A DNA stretch of 64,000 nucleotides from the NCBI RefSeq assembly GCF_001039355.2, contig NW_019776034.1:17520-81519 (forward strand), in the 5' to 3' direction. This DNA comes from Lingula anatina. Taxonomy: Eukaryota; Brachiopoda; Lingulata; Lingulida; Lingulidae. The position numbers were made by a program, and so were the translations under genes. A model generated the notes under the pieces. That model saw only the letters and a program-made list of their open reading frames with translations. It ran no database searches and was not told where the DNA came from. Below are positions 26,961 through 41,900 of this stretch, piece after piece; the first letter of the stretch is position 1, and every line of letters begins with the position of its first letter.

Positions 26961-29900
26961 ACATGCATGTGTGCTTAACACTGGTTCTTGGAGTAAATAT
27001 GTACATACTTGGCTGTAGGTTCATTGATTTGATAGACTGGCTGATATGTTACAGCACGCATACAGACTATCATTTTGAAGTTATTTTTTCATAAATGTCT
27101 TGTACTTTAGACACTTGAATGAAGTTTATGTGGCTGTTCCTTGTTGTTGTTTCTTGTCTTTGAGTAGGATGAACTTTACCATGCCAAAATGATGCTCTTT
27201 GTAGCACATTGTTAATGTGTGCTATCTTATTTATTATGTACAACATACACAAAATCAGTAGTATTATCAACAATAGACTGTTTAACAAGTGTTTCACTTT
27301 ATGTCCAGTTTTTCTATTTACCTGTTGGTAGTTGTCAACAGGAATGATAGTTTGCACTTTGTTTGACACTTCATATTGAACCTTCTGTTGAAAATCATCT
27401 AAAACCATCATTATCAGTCTTGTATTATGAAACTGTGGATTGATCTGCCATTTGATATGTTGTCTTCAATTGTTGCAGCTAGGCAAAATAATGGACACTT
27501 CATGAATTTTTAAGGCAGCCATAGAGAGTAAATCATGTCTAATTCATAAGCTGTCAATTTCTGGTTCTGGAAACCGCTGGTGGTTTTGTTTGTATCAAGG
27601 TGATCTCTGCAAACTCTGCAACTGTTATAACTTGATTGCATTTGGGTTAAATGTATCAATGGAAAATCTAACTGGGTTTTTCAAAATGAACAGCAGTCAA
27701 TTTCACCTTGTTATATATTATTAACAAAATCGAGAACCCCCCTGCCCCTATCTTGATTTATTTTACTTGACCTGGGATTCTCAGACTAGATCTTAGAGCA
27801 CAGCCACAGTTGCTAAATTTAATGTATTTTTATGAAATTATTTTATTTAAAAAAAAAGGTTGCTTAGTTGTACCCTATAATAAGGAACTATAGTTTTTCC
27901 TGTTCACAGTGAAAGTCAGTCGTAAATGTATCTGCAATCATGCAGATTTCACCAAGTAGAAATCTGTTCTCAGTACTACTGCTACTTAACTACTAATAGT
28001 AGTGCTCATTTAAGTTGCAAATATATAGATTAAATGTCCTCTTGCAATTCTGAAGAAATACACTTAAATTTTAGAAAATGTTTTCAAATTTAGTACTCAC
28101 TGTATTTTGGAGAAAGTTTTATGGTTGTTTATAGGGTTTTGGGAATTTAATCTCTGCAGCATAAAGAAAACACTAGGAAAAGTGAAGACAGCTAGCAGCT
28201 AGCTGACCTTAAAAAAGGTTTTGAGTTCAAGCCATTCTTCGCTGTGTTTTGGCACTTTTACCCATTCACCCACAGTGTGATAGCTTATTCTTTATCTGTA
28301 AAAACTGACTATGATTTCCTATTATTAGTCACTCGGTGAATATCGTGTCATATGTTATCTTTTCTAAGTTGGTGGGCTTGAATTGGCTTGGCTGCCTCTC
28401 TGCCTATAGAGAAATACAGTTATTCTCCCTGATTTAACTGTTTTATCAATTAAATTCTATTTTTAACATGGAACAAGAAAACGCAACATGATCTATTTTG
28501 ATTTCAATCCCAGACAATTACCAGTTTTAGGTGTAAAAAGATTCCCTTGTTGGAGATATTAGTTAATATTTTATAACCTTCTTTGTTTACATATAAAGGT
28601 GCAGTTCAAAATGCCTCTCATTAATTCTCTCAAGACTCAAGCCTTTCACTATTGATAATCAGCAACTAATAAAATATAGATATTATAAAGAAACTCCTTT
28701 GTTAGAAGATAAAAGCTTTCTTTTATCCAAAGTTATCAGAGCTTGATGAAAATTCAGCTTCCTGGTTAGATGAAAGCGTGCCAGACACTATCATTATACG
28801 GTAGTAGTGGTGATGGATAATTTTTGTCAAAAGGTATTATTTCAATGTATACATAATTCACGGACATATGTAAGATTCAACAAAGGAAATATGAAAGTTA
28901 ACAAATTAACAGACAACACATCTGAATTAAGAAAAATCCTGTGCTAAAAAATTCTGTCTTTTTCTATAACGCCCTGCATATGGCAGCAGGGTGCGTGAAG
29001 AGAAGTAGATTTTATTATTTTCCCCTGTGAGCTTTGGTAAAGGAGTTGTAATACATTAAATAGTAAATAAAACAGTTTTTAGAAAAGAAATACAAGGAAT
29101 AATCTGACTGTGCTGATGTTTTTGGGCATTCAAGTCATTATTATTGAGGAAAGCTATAAAATCTTTTAAATGCACAGATAAATTAGCTTATTAATTAACA
29201 CATCAGAAACATCATATGTTTGGTAAAATGACAAAGTTTTGCCACAGAACATTCCATCAATTGCATGATAATATATATACGTAAAAATATATATAGTTTT
29301 CTGCAAATTCTGTCACACATTGGTTGCCACGGTGAAGCAGCTAATTGTTTTTGTCATGACATGCTCCTGTTTTCTCTGCATTGGCAAAGAGTTATTCTTA
29401 TTGCCTTGTTTCCTAGTCATTGGCAGAGAATTGTTGTTGTTATGATTTGTCTGGTGCCGCGGACTTCTGCTGCTAGTTTGTGACATGGCTAACACACTGG
29501 TGGTGTCACTGCTACTAGTCCTGTGTTTTCTACATAAACAGCAGCAGAAAGCTTTAAATTTGTCTCTGACTTCATTGATTTTGAATGCATATATCATAGG
29601 GTTGATAATGCTGTTACTGAAGGCAATGGGCGCGAGGTAAGCCAAGACTTGGCCTTCATTGACTCCTTCCATTATTCTGCTGTCACTTATAACTACTATG
29701 ATGTAAAAACCTGAAATAGATACGGAGACAGTTGACATTTTTTTTTTCAGTGAAATAAAGAACAAGGTTTACAAGCATTAGTTTCTGAATATTCTTTTTT
29801 TCAATTTAATTAAATTTTGCTGTGAATATGAAAAACAATCATTTCCTGCCCTGTGACTTTAAAATTCTGTATAGGTGAAGTTTATGATTGTAGTCATTAA

Positions 29901-32900
29901 TATATAGAAATGTGGTTTGGGGGAAAATATCAAAAAATCCTTGCTTTAGTACAGAATGATCTTGAAATTATTTAGTTCCAAACTGTGAAGTAAATCTACT
30001 TTTTCCGTCCTCTTTTTGTTGTTTTCATCAGTTTCGTGCATTTTTACTTCTCATCAAAATGAAAATACTCAGCAGGCATAGATTTCTGATAAGTTAAGAG
30101 GGATATAACTTGTCTTCAAGAGTTTGATACAGGTTATTCAAAAAGTGAGTCAGAAAATCAAGAACAAGTAAAAATATCACTCAAGGCCCCACTGATGGTT
30201 TCTTCTGATAAAGAAAAAAGAAGCAAATAATCTTTCATTTTTAAGTAATTGCATCAGCTGCATTCAGTTTTGTTAAGTAATCAATGGGCAGAGCATGGAT
30301 TCTCTAAATAATGATCCCCTGTAGATAAATATTACATGGAGCTTACCCAATGGTCCCCAGCACAGAAAATAAGCTCCAATAATGAGGCAGACGGTTTTCG
30401 TGGACTTCCATGTGGCTCTGTTAGGGTGTGATCCCCCTGTGTTCTGAGACGCTATCATCCTAGCATGTTTCATTGAAATGTGGATCAAATGTGTGTATAA
30501 AATGATCATCAAGACAAACGGGATGAAGAACATGGTTACAATAAGAATCATGTAGCCTTTTGTGAAAGCTCCAAAGTAACTACAGGTGAATTCTCCGTGT
30601 GTGATGTTGCTCCACCCCATGAGGGGGAGAAGGCCCACCAGAAGAGAAACAGCCCAGATGATGGCTAGGGCTATTTTTTCTCCCAACGATGAAACATGTT
30701 TTTCATGAAGATAAGGATGAACGATTTTTAAATAACGGTCTAATGTGAGAGCTGCTAAAGTGAGAACTGATGTGATGTTCAGTGCATTCAGCATCCCAAA
30801 TCTAAACAAGCATTCAGTTGCATGCTGAAATACTACCAGATTGTACAAGTTGTTGTAAATGACAAATATGGAAATTAGAGTGTCAGCAACCGCCATGTTT
30901 GTTATGAAATAGCCCATCATGTCATGAAGTCGAGATGATTTTCTAAAGGTATCCAGTACAACACAGTTAAGCACCAGAGAACATATTCCTAATCCAAAGG
31001 CAAATCCATATATGATAAGATCTATCATGGTCACCTTGGTCCCGTCTAAGGAGACATACAGAGAGGGAAATATCATCGATGACATTGTTCAAGTTGTGTA
31101 TGTACCACAGTAGACTCAGTGTGTCAATTGTTGTTCACATCTTGCAGCTACTGGATGAAGCTGTCAGTATTTCAAAATATCCTCTGTATCCACGTCTCTG
31201 AAAATATTACAAATATATTATTTTATAGCCATAACCAGAACATAGTTTTAATGGTCGCATTTTTTTTACTAAGGCTGTTACCCATACTAGAGCCAAAAAA
31301 CTGTTAGATGCTTCTTCAAATTTGATCAAATAAAACAAATAAACATGATGCTCAGATTATATTCTGTGCCAGAGAAACATCCCATTTAGAGCTTTGAGCC
31401 AAAAACTAAGATCCTACCAAGCATTAACTGAATCAACTCCAGCTGACGCTCTAACTTGTGAATTGAGCTGTAATTGATACAAACCTAATTGGATTTTAAA
31501 AATATTCTTGATAAGATTGCATCTTTTGTGTAAGTTGCACCCATTCATAAAATGCTTAAATAGCCATTACTGTAGGGATATCCAACGACCCTTCAGTAGC
31601 AGTTATTGTGTGAAGTAAAGCATTTAAGACGTGTAATTGTATTTTATACGGATCACTACCTCTTCCAAGAATGTAATCTGAAACATTGTCATCTCTGCAC
31701 TGTGTCTTTTTTGCTATCAAGTTAATATTCACAGAAACTATTCACAGTGAAAGTTGTATTTGCAATCCTTAAACTTTGGTGTTTTTGTCCTAAGATCTTG
31801 TTTTATAAATGACAGGTAGTTTACACTCATTTTCAGTCCATCTGTTCAATAAATTTATCTTTTTTGAACTCGCATGGCGTGAAAGGACTACCAAAGATAA
31901 GCAGTACAGTTGAAGTAGCAGTACAGTATAGTAGAATTACATAAAGAAGGGAGCATTGTTACATGAAATCTTTTTTTTTTTAGCTGTGGGGCTACTAGAA
32001 ACAGGTTTCTGTTAAATCCAGTGCCTGCATAACCTCTCTAAACTGTTGGAAGAAATGTGTGACTAAGAAGAGAAGAATTGTTATCATACAATACAAAATG
32101 ACATAGAAACTTTCAGATCAGGCTTAACTGCAGTGTCTGAAAAGAAACGAAACTAAAGATTATTTATGGTAGTGTATATATCACCATGACAAATAATGGG
32201 AATAATTGTAATTCAAGTCAGGATGCCCATGCAAAAAAAAAAAAAAGAATAGAGGAAAATTGTGCAGAAAATTGTTTGGATGTAATACTTCAAATGAACA
32301 AAGTGTGGTTGACATTGGACTTGGGTAAAAAGTACTGAGGGAAGGTACCATGGAGTGATTATTTAATTTTTCCTCTCCTGTGACCTTAGGTACCTCTTCT
32401 GATAACATGGATTTTAAATATCTTATTTGGTAATAGTCCTAAAATTTTAAGTAATAGTTCATTTTCTTTTTCAGAATGGTTTAAATTTCTAAAAAAAAAA
32501 AGGGTGTTCTGCTTGTTTTCTGCTTGAATGTAATGGAATCAATTGTGGGTCAAGTTTTAGAACTGGTGTATATCATCTTCCCTTTTAAAGTGTTTTTAAG
32601 TTGTCCTTGTTTGGAGCTGTGGGAAATCTTCAGCATGTTGAAGAACAAACACCCATCTTTTATGGTTTTATGACTTTTCTATGGATTTTTCAACTCTGCT
32701 CTCAAGCTGTATCTATTCCTAAATGGTAATTTCTGTGAAAAAATAATCCCGTTTGACGCATTTTCCCAATAATGCTTTCATAGATGAGTGAGTCAGAAAA
32801 TTGAAATCCCTATCTGTCAATATGGCAGGCTTGCCTCATGGAAAGTCACTCAGAAAATTATCTTGGAATTTTTAGGGCATTATTTTATCTTTTTTCTGCT

Positions 32901-35900
32901 TCATTAAGTCTGTCCTCTTTTGTGAATTCAAATATTTTTACTGTGAAAAGAATATATTGCTTGGATTAATAATTCAGAACGTGAGATATGAGTGTAATGA
33001 GTCTAGGAGTGATAGAGAACAGACTAGACAGACTTATATCTTAATCTTGGATGGTTCCGTTGGAGAGTGTGTAATTTCGTAGCGGGAAATGTGGTTAATG
33101 GAGTTACGCTGAGGAACGTCCCCTGCAAACAGATATAGACCTCGTAGTTTGATAACAGTACGTGTACAGTCCGGGGAATATCAAAGTGGAAAAGCAAAGT
33201 CATGTAGCTTCCCTTATCACTTATTTGAATACTCTTGTTAGTTTTGCTTTTTTTGTGTTAAAAAATAAAGACATGGGACAACTTTTAAGGAAAACTGTTT
33301 CCTGGACCACATGAAAATGGTTCATTACTTCCACCAAGAAGCTATGTTTTGATGTTTGTCAAATTTGAAAAAATGAAAATATTTAGTTTATGTTTATGTG
33401 GAATATTATAAAGTGATCCAATATGTATATTTTTTTACCTAGCAACAAGACAATGTATAACCTATCCCAGTAGAAGATTTTAATTTTAACTGCAAAGAGA
33501 AAAAAACAAATCCAGGATTCTATAGATTTTACAGATTTGCAACTCAGTGGCATGCCACAAAAAAGTACCTCTTCTCCAAATTAAAAAAAAATATTTTATG
33601 CATCCTTCTGATCATATTTAATAATTAAGATTTAGTTTAAATAAAAAAAAACAAAACAAAAATGCTCCTGATAAACAGTCAGTATCTGCACACCATTGCC
33701 ATTATTTCTCCACCCAGTATTTACTTTGACATACAACGACCACAAATTTCCTCAATTAAACAAGTTTTACATGTGCATACTTACCAAAAGATCTTAAATT
33801 CCACTCATCTCCCGTAGAAATCCAGTCAATGTCTGAGTTCCAAGATTCACTGATTTAATTAACCTAAATGTTGGTGTTTAACTACTGGATAACTTGTTCT
33901 CCTGTCTACCAGCACACACACACACACACACACAGTGGAGTGAGCGGTGGAGTTGGAGTCGGGTAATCTAGTGATGCGTGGAGATTATGTGTGTTTATCC
34001 ATTCCCATGCAATGTCCAATCAATACACGCACACACGCCTATGTTAACTGGGGGAATCAATAGCAACAAGAGAGGCTGAGATGAAGTGAGCTCTCTGAAG
34101 TTGTTTTTTCTTCTTTTTTAGGCTACGGATCAGAATATCTGATTTTTGTTCTTAGTCATGCATTTTTTATGTATAGCCCTAGTAGGAAAATGTTGTGATA
34201 TCTGGTTATTTCAAGGCCATCAGTGACGATATTTTAAAAAAGTACAAAAACTACATTCAGCTTGTCTTATCAGTTAAGTTTTGATAATTGATAAATGGTT
34301 TTTAGTTCTATAAATCATTTACTAATTCTGTCCTATGAAAAATGGCATATTTGTGATATTTTATGTGTATTTCTTTTGGAAACCCTAATGACTTGCAATA
34401 ACGGATAAATGATAGTTCAATTATTATCATTTATCACTCATATTTTCTCTCACTCACTGTTGTGCTCAGGCACAAGTCTGGAATCCCTGGCAATTATTAA
34501 TTTGAGAGGGAAAGGGAAGGGGAGACCACAGGGGCAAGGGAGGGGAGACCACAGGGGCAGGGGGGGGAGACCACAGGGGCAGGGGAGGGGAGACCACAGG
34601 GGCAAGGGAGGGGAGACCACAGGGGCAGGGTTACTTCAACTTTAGTCTTAAAATAATATATCATGTGTGGCTCATCAATTCAGACATGCATGGCCAAACA
34701 TTTTTAATCCTTCAGACCTGGAATTGGCAAAGCTTGGGGAGGGAAATATTCTTAGAAATTGATGTTATGTTCAGGTCAAATAATGTGGTTTTCTGCTTAT
34801 TGGCAGCCAGATAATTCCCAGGATGCTAAGATATGCCTTGTAGTTTTTTGCTGGTTATTAATCTAATGTGATTTCACTGGAGCCAAACTTTGTATCCTAC
34901 ATCATTTGACTTTCAAAATTCAATAATTGGGTGTGATCCTGGCTCTGCCTTTAAGGGTGGCTTTGACTGCTTCTGACAAAATTGTCTATTTGGATTAAAT
35001 GATGGTATGGATACTTACATGTATATACCCAATAGTTCCTAACATTGTGCATTGGCAGAATTTGTATAATTATGGGAGCATAATGGGCAGCGCTTTTTTT
35101 TCCTCACAGGAAAAAATTCTACTTAAACTTCAATGTTAGATATTGCAGTAGGAGTTCTATAGTAACTGATGGCTTGTTTATTATCTTTAACTCTGAGATG
35201 TTTAGCATACATCTAGCAAAAGCACCTGTGTGTAAAATATATTTATGTTGAGCAACTAGAGCAACTTAGTTATCAGNTTTTTTTTTCCTCGCAGGAAAAA
35301 ATTCTACTTAAACTTCAATGTTAGATATTGCAGTAGGAGTTCTATAGTAACTGATGGCTTGTTTATTATCTTTAACTCTGAGATGTTTAGCATACATCTA
35401 GCAAAAGCACCTGTGTGTAAAATATATTTATGTTGAGCAACTAGAGCAACTTAGTTATCAGGCACTGGTCAGGATTACAGTGAAAATAATTAGATCAGAA
35501 AGGTGAAATCCTAGCTGCTAAATCATCCATTTGAAAGTGTCTCCTTAGAATATCCTGCTTTATTTAGATGGCTTTCAAGAAGATAGTGCACTAAAGTCAG
35601 TCTCAATCTGTCCTGACCTGAAATAGTAAGAGTTAATGGTCTCCAACTGAAATCTGTAGGGATATGATCCATTATCGTTAGTCAAAGAAGATGACATATC
35701 AGGACATTTGGTATTGATGTTCTCAGGGAAGTGATAAATTTAAGATCTTAGATAACTGATAGTTTTGATCAGCATTAGTAGTAGTTTATATAAAATTTAT
35801 CAATGATACATTACTATTGAATTATTGGTTAACAAATTCAATATATTAAGTTTATACGAAACAATATTTTCTTAAGCAAACAGTTTTTTTTATACTATAG

Positions 35901-38900
35901 AATATTCTCAAAATTCTTATAATTCATTCAACTCATAATGTTACATGTCAACATTATTGGCTGTCTATGCTTCTTCTAATGCTTCCTTTGTTTGTTTACA
36001 TAGTATGAGAAAGAAAAAGAAAATAAGAGAATAAATAATTTAATATGGTAGATACTTGTCTATCAGCAAATACAGGTTAAAAAGTATGATGGGTCCTATT
36101 TACATGTGTTGCTATTTGTATAATCATGTTTGTGTGTGTGTGTGTGTGCATGTGTGAGTGTATGCATTCATGTGCTTGAATTTGCGTGTGCATGCATGTG
36201 TGTATATCAGTTTAATCTTTTCCTCGTTAACCTTTCAGGAGGTGACGGAGACCCTGGACCCCTCCTTGAAACCCATCCTTCTCCAGGAGACGTTCACAAG
36301 AGGAGGACAACAGCTGATAAAACTGGGAGACACAGAGATTGAATACAATGAAAACTTTAGGTGAGTGCGCACTCTCTTTATAACATAGCTACCACTTCCA
36401 TGAGGCAGCAGGTACCAAGTAAAAGATATTTGTATTTCAGCATATTCTTACTTAATTTTGAGAAAAGTCAGCCAGTATTTGTGTTTAATGCTAACATGAA
36501 AGATATGAAAAGCACTGGTTTGCCATTAATTTTACTATTCATTGATATTAAACTTATTTTCAAATTGCATGTCATTTAAATATTGTAAAATTTGGTGTTT
36601 GAAGTGCCGGAGTTCTAACTGTCTAAAATTAATCGAGTTTTCAAAAAAATTGAAATTATTCTTAGCAGCAGATATGTATATATATATAATACAAACAACA
36701 CAATTAATGTTATCAGAAAACTCAAGATTTAAGTTGATAATTCCAGGCTATACATGACCACATCAATGGGTAACCCCCACTACCTACCTGCTGTCTGCAT
36801 CCAGGTCACTATCATCAACTTCACGGTCACTTTTGACGGTCTCCAGGAACAGCTTCTGTCCATGGTGGTCAAACAGGTAAAGAACGGACACAAACAACTT
36901 TGTCAGACTGTCATTTGTTGACTTTCACAGTGCCATCCCTTGTAGAAGCCCCAGTGACTGTCTTTTGATGACTTTAAAGTGCCATCCTTTGCACAAGCCC
37001 CATCTGTACCTTGTTTATTTTCCATTCATCCACCCTAGCTGTTTTATACTTAGTCTAATTACTTTCTGTGTGCCCTCTCTGGTATTAGAGCTTGTACCTC
37101 GTCAATAATCCATGAGGCAGACATGGGTAGGACTAATTGGAGGCCCTTGAGATAATTATTATGAGGAGGCAAGCAGTGTGCCATGGCTCATTTGTTAAAA
37201 TCTGCTATAAATTGAATACAAGAATACAAGGGACAATTAAGGAGGAAGTAATGTATTTAACTTGACATAATTTTCTGTGATTCAAACTTTTGGTGGTGTG
37301 ATGTAATATTGCTGCCTTAAGATTTAGGCTACTCTGATCTTAGTAACATAGCTCAGTGTTACTGTACAAGGGCATTGGGGGGGTTAGGAGGGCCCAGTTA
37401 TGTATTGTGATTTTATAATGCAACATAAATATAAATCTTTTGAAATGAAAAAAAAAATCACAATTTACAAGGAAAGTGATCTTTTGATTATTCTTGAATG
37501 AAGCTGTTATATAATAATAATTCATTCAGCTTTAAGTGTTACAAATTAACATTGTTTGCTGTCTAAGCTACTTCTATCACAACTCTATTATGCTTACATC
37601 AAAAATATAAATAAATAAAGGATAAATTAAGGGATAAGATATCTATATAAGTATCTATACTCAGACTATTCTTTCAAAAACATGGAAACTTAAGATTGAT
37701 AAACATTTGGCTATAACCTGTCACATTTGTCCCCCCTTTCAGGAACGTCCTCAGCTAGAGAGCCAGAGAAGTGAGCTACTGTCCAGTATCGCCCATGACT
37801 TGCAACTACTGAGAGACTTGGAGGATAAGTCCCTGAGTTTACTGCAGAAATCTCAAGGTACTGGCTTCTTTCAATGGGAGTTTGACAGGGGCTTGGTTTG
37901 TGATATTGAACTTTGCATATTTGAATTAGCATTATTATGCCTACATAGTTAGGTGCTGAGTTGAAAGATGATGTCACCAGTTTTTTTTTTTCTATCACTG
38001 TTCCATGATGTATGATTTCACATAAAAATAAAAATAAAACAGCAAATTATGTTTTGAGAATCATCACATACAATATCCCACTCATCACATACAATATCCC
38101 TAACCAGCACTGTGTCATGATTAAGATTCACATCAGTTATTGATAAATTATCAATATTGATAAATGATATAAGGTAGGGGAATTTAGAATTATATCTTAT
38201 AATATCTTTTTATTTTTTGTAAAAAAGAATTTTTATAAGAGTTTTACCTTGATAATGTATATAATATCTTAATTGTCTCCCATCTTCTTAGGCCATATCC
38301 TAGATGACCAAGACCTAGTGGACACCCTGAAGAAAAGTAAAGTGACCAGTGGTGAAATATCTCAGAGAGTCCAGCAATCAGAGGAGACAGAGAAGAGTTT
38401 GAATAAAGCCAGACTCAAGTATTTACCTGTACGTGAAGGATGGGATCTTTGGGTGTTACGTAATGAGATATGAGAAAACAACAATGAAGTGCAAGCTCTT
38501 ATAGATGTTGAAGTCAAGTTTGATAAATACTTTAGAAAACTTTAATTTTGTTTTATTTTTCTAACTTTTGAAAAATAAAATTTGACTGTCTTCATCCTAG
38601 GGATACATATGTATTCTCCTAGATTTTGCTGCTATATGTACATTATTAGTTTTATTATAGTGTTTGGAATTTTACTGTCAGCATGATACAACAACACTGC
38701 AGACACATTAGAAATTCAAAGAGAAATACATTTATATGTGTTTTGTTGCAATGGTAAGTTACCTGAAAGCATCAGTTATAATATGACAGGTATCTGTTCT
38801 GTTCTCCAGGTAGCCACCAGGGGCGCTGTGCTCTACTTTGCCCTCTCTGACCTTGCCTCCGTGGACGTCATGTACCAGTTCTCCCTGCCCTGGTTCCAGA

Positions 38901-41900
38901 ACATGTTCATCACCTGTATCAGCACCCCTGAGGACCGCCCGTCCTCGGCCGACAGAGCCAGCAGTCACCTGCGTGGCACCCTACGCCCCTCAAGCAGAGG
39001 CAGCCCCGACCTGGCCCCCCAAAAGACAGAAAAAGACCCTCCTCTCAGACCCTCGGCTCACGACCTAAACAAACACATGAAGCAGATGATTGACAGGCTG
39101 ACGTACAGCGTTTACCGGGCAGTATCGGTGGGACTTTTCTCCAATCACCAGCTGATGTTTTCTTTTATGCTGAACACCAGTGTGATGCGGTCCAATGCTA
39201 AGTATGGAGACATAGTGAGCCAGATTGGTGTGATAGAAGACACAGAGTGGATGGTGTTCTTACAGGGCTCAGTACTGGCCAGTATGATGGATGAAGACAC
39301 TCTACAGGCTCATGATGGTAAGTGGTGCCGGAATCTACCTGTGGAAGGAATTCTTATTAACGCATAGGAGATACTGGTAGGATAGGGAAATTCCATCTTT
39401 TGTTGGTTTCTTAGATCTTTTTTATGTGTAAGAGTTTAAGAAGCTACTGAATTTTATGTGGAGTTTTTAAAAACTCAATATTTTGGATATTGATTATCAT
39501 ATCATCACACATTCAATTTCCTGTACTGTGCACTTCTATTATTGATAACCCATCTATTCTCTCCCCCCTCCCAGGTCTGAGTGCCATGCAGCGTCTAGAG
39601 TCCCAGTCCCAGGGGGTGGTATTTCAGAGACCGAGATGGGTCACGCCCTCTATGTGGAGAGAGTGTCAGTACATGGAGGCCACTATGCCTGTGTTTGACC
39701 ACCTGCTCCGTAGCGTTATGAGTAACAGGGTACAGTGGGAGTTGTTCGCCAGGACGGAGGACCCCTATCATATCATGGAGGCTGCCTTTGATCCTGCTGT
39801 CATTGCACAAGGTAATGATGGACAGACTTCATAGTTTATACCACTGTCATCAGTTATTCACATTATTGTTTGATAACATTGATGATTAGTTCATTTGAGA
39901 TTTTTAAATTCCATATGGGGTTGGTATAAAAATAGTGGCCTTTAATAACCAAATATCAATCAACTTATATAAAGTGTTTGTCTATCATCTCATTAATGGG
40001 AACTTGTTAACATTGCCTTTTACAGTAATTAAAGTACTTAAATTAAAGTACTGGTGATACCCTTGCATAAGACAATTATCTTTGAAGATTTAAGATCGTT
40101 TACATTTATTTCTCTTAGGTGAAGAAAACATCAACCACATGTACAAGGAAATATTCCACTGGGAAAATCTAAGCAGGTTTCAGAGACTAATACTTATTAA
40201 AACACTAAGACCTGAAACCTTGGTAGCATCTGTCCGCATGTTTGTCAATGACCAGATGGGGTCCAAGTTCCTGTCCACTGGCGCCTTTGATCTCAGAGAG
40301 GTGTTTGAGGAATCGTCTGCTAAGACTCCACTCATCTTTATACTGTCTCCAGGTAAATGTTTTTGTAGAAGTGGATTTTGTCACTTAATGTTGCCAGGAG
40401 TATTTTATAACAACTTACAATTTTTCATGGTCCGTCTTTTGCAATATAGTTACATATATGTATGATTTGAAACATAACTGGGCAAAAAGATAAAAAGTTA
40501 ATACAGCAGCATTTATTTCCATATATTTCACATGTTTATATTTATAACAAAAAAGCAGCACATTTCATATAGAATGGTGGGATTAGAATAAGCAATGTTA
40601 AAGTCAGTTTTATCAAAGTTTATTCAATACATGATAAATGTTATAAATGTTGTATCAAACTATTAACCTGGTCTGAGTAAATATCAATAAGCAGTGCAAG
40701 CGCCTGACACTTACTCTTATTCTCATTCCCAGGCTCAGACCCCGGGGGTCAGCTACTGAGGTTTGCTAAAGAACTGAGGGGGAGTACCCTGCATCTGGAC
40801 ATGATCTCCCTGGGGAGGGGGCAGGGCCCCAAGGCAGAGGAACTCATCTCCAAGGCTCAGATCTTGAAGGGAAGATGGGTGTTCTTGCAGAATTGCCATC
40901 TTGCAGCTTCCTGGATGCCTAAACTACAGGAAATAGTGGACAAGTAAGAGACTAATTATAATAATGATTATAATAGTAATGTTATGTAATGATATAAGAG
41001 CTCTCGCTAACACTAGATCACTCTTCCTATTAAAGTAGTTTATGTATTTCTCACATAGATCCATGGTTTAATAGCAGTCAGTCAAATAAATGTGCCTTTA
41101 AAAAATTAACACACAATTGTTTCAAGACAAACAAGACAGATTATTTTTACTTCATCTGCTTTACTTAATCACTTTCATTTATCATCTCAAAAATTTCATT
41201 TGAGTTGAAGTAACAGGTATATTAATTTGATGATCATCTATATACTTGCGTGTAATATTGTTTCCTAGTTTCAACAAGCCAAAAGCTGATGTGGATCCCC
41301 AGTTCCGTCTGTGGTTGAGTTCCAAACCAGACCCCTCCTTCCCCATCTCTATACTACAGACTGGGTTCAAGGTATGTGATACTGCCACATGGGTCTCTGC
41401 CACATTATGATCAATATTTGTTTTATAAATATCCTTAGCAGTTTATATGCATATAGATCAAACACAGTACCCTTTTGGTTGCAGTATATTGTTTTATTTA
41501 AAGAATTAAGAGACATAATTAAGCAAATTCCTGATAATTCATATACTACCCAAGTAAGCACAAATCATCTGGTGTCTTACCAGACAGTTAAAGCACTTCC
41601 AAGCACTGCATGTTTTATGCCAATTATTACTGTTGCCTTGTTTTCAGATGACTGTGGAGTCTCCACAAGGTCTGAAAGCCAACCTAGCCCGGTCATTTGG
41701 CACTGGCGGAACAGGTGCTGTTAGTGAGAAACTGTACGATGACGTGGACAAGGAGGCGTCATGGCGGAACCTGTTGTTTGGTCTGTGTTTCTTTAATGCT
41801 GTGATACACGAAAGGAAGAAATATGGAGCCTTGGGGTGGAATATTCCATATGAGTTTAATGATTCTGATTTAGAGGTGAGTTGAGCTAAATTAGAGTACT

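Larger units (their letters stand above)
31086..36238. other. Dynein intron 36, right part
   Basis: No coding sequence recognised. It contains a short CA repeat (33911-33934), a G-rich minisatellite (34513-34629) and a 185-bp direct duplication next to an N (35094-35461). The GPCR promoter should lie just right of 31085. The acceptor of dynein exon 37 is at 36237-36238. Confidence 0.55.

Noticed and set aside
29265-29483. Open frame opposite the GPCR tail
   Set aside because: Antisense shadow of exon 2 of the receptor.
34409-34645. Gly/Arg-rich open frame
   Set aside because: It is a by-product of the G-rich minisatellite and has no start context, splice sites or similarity.
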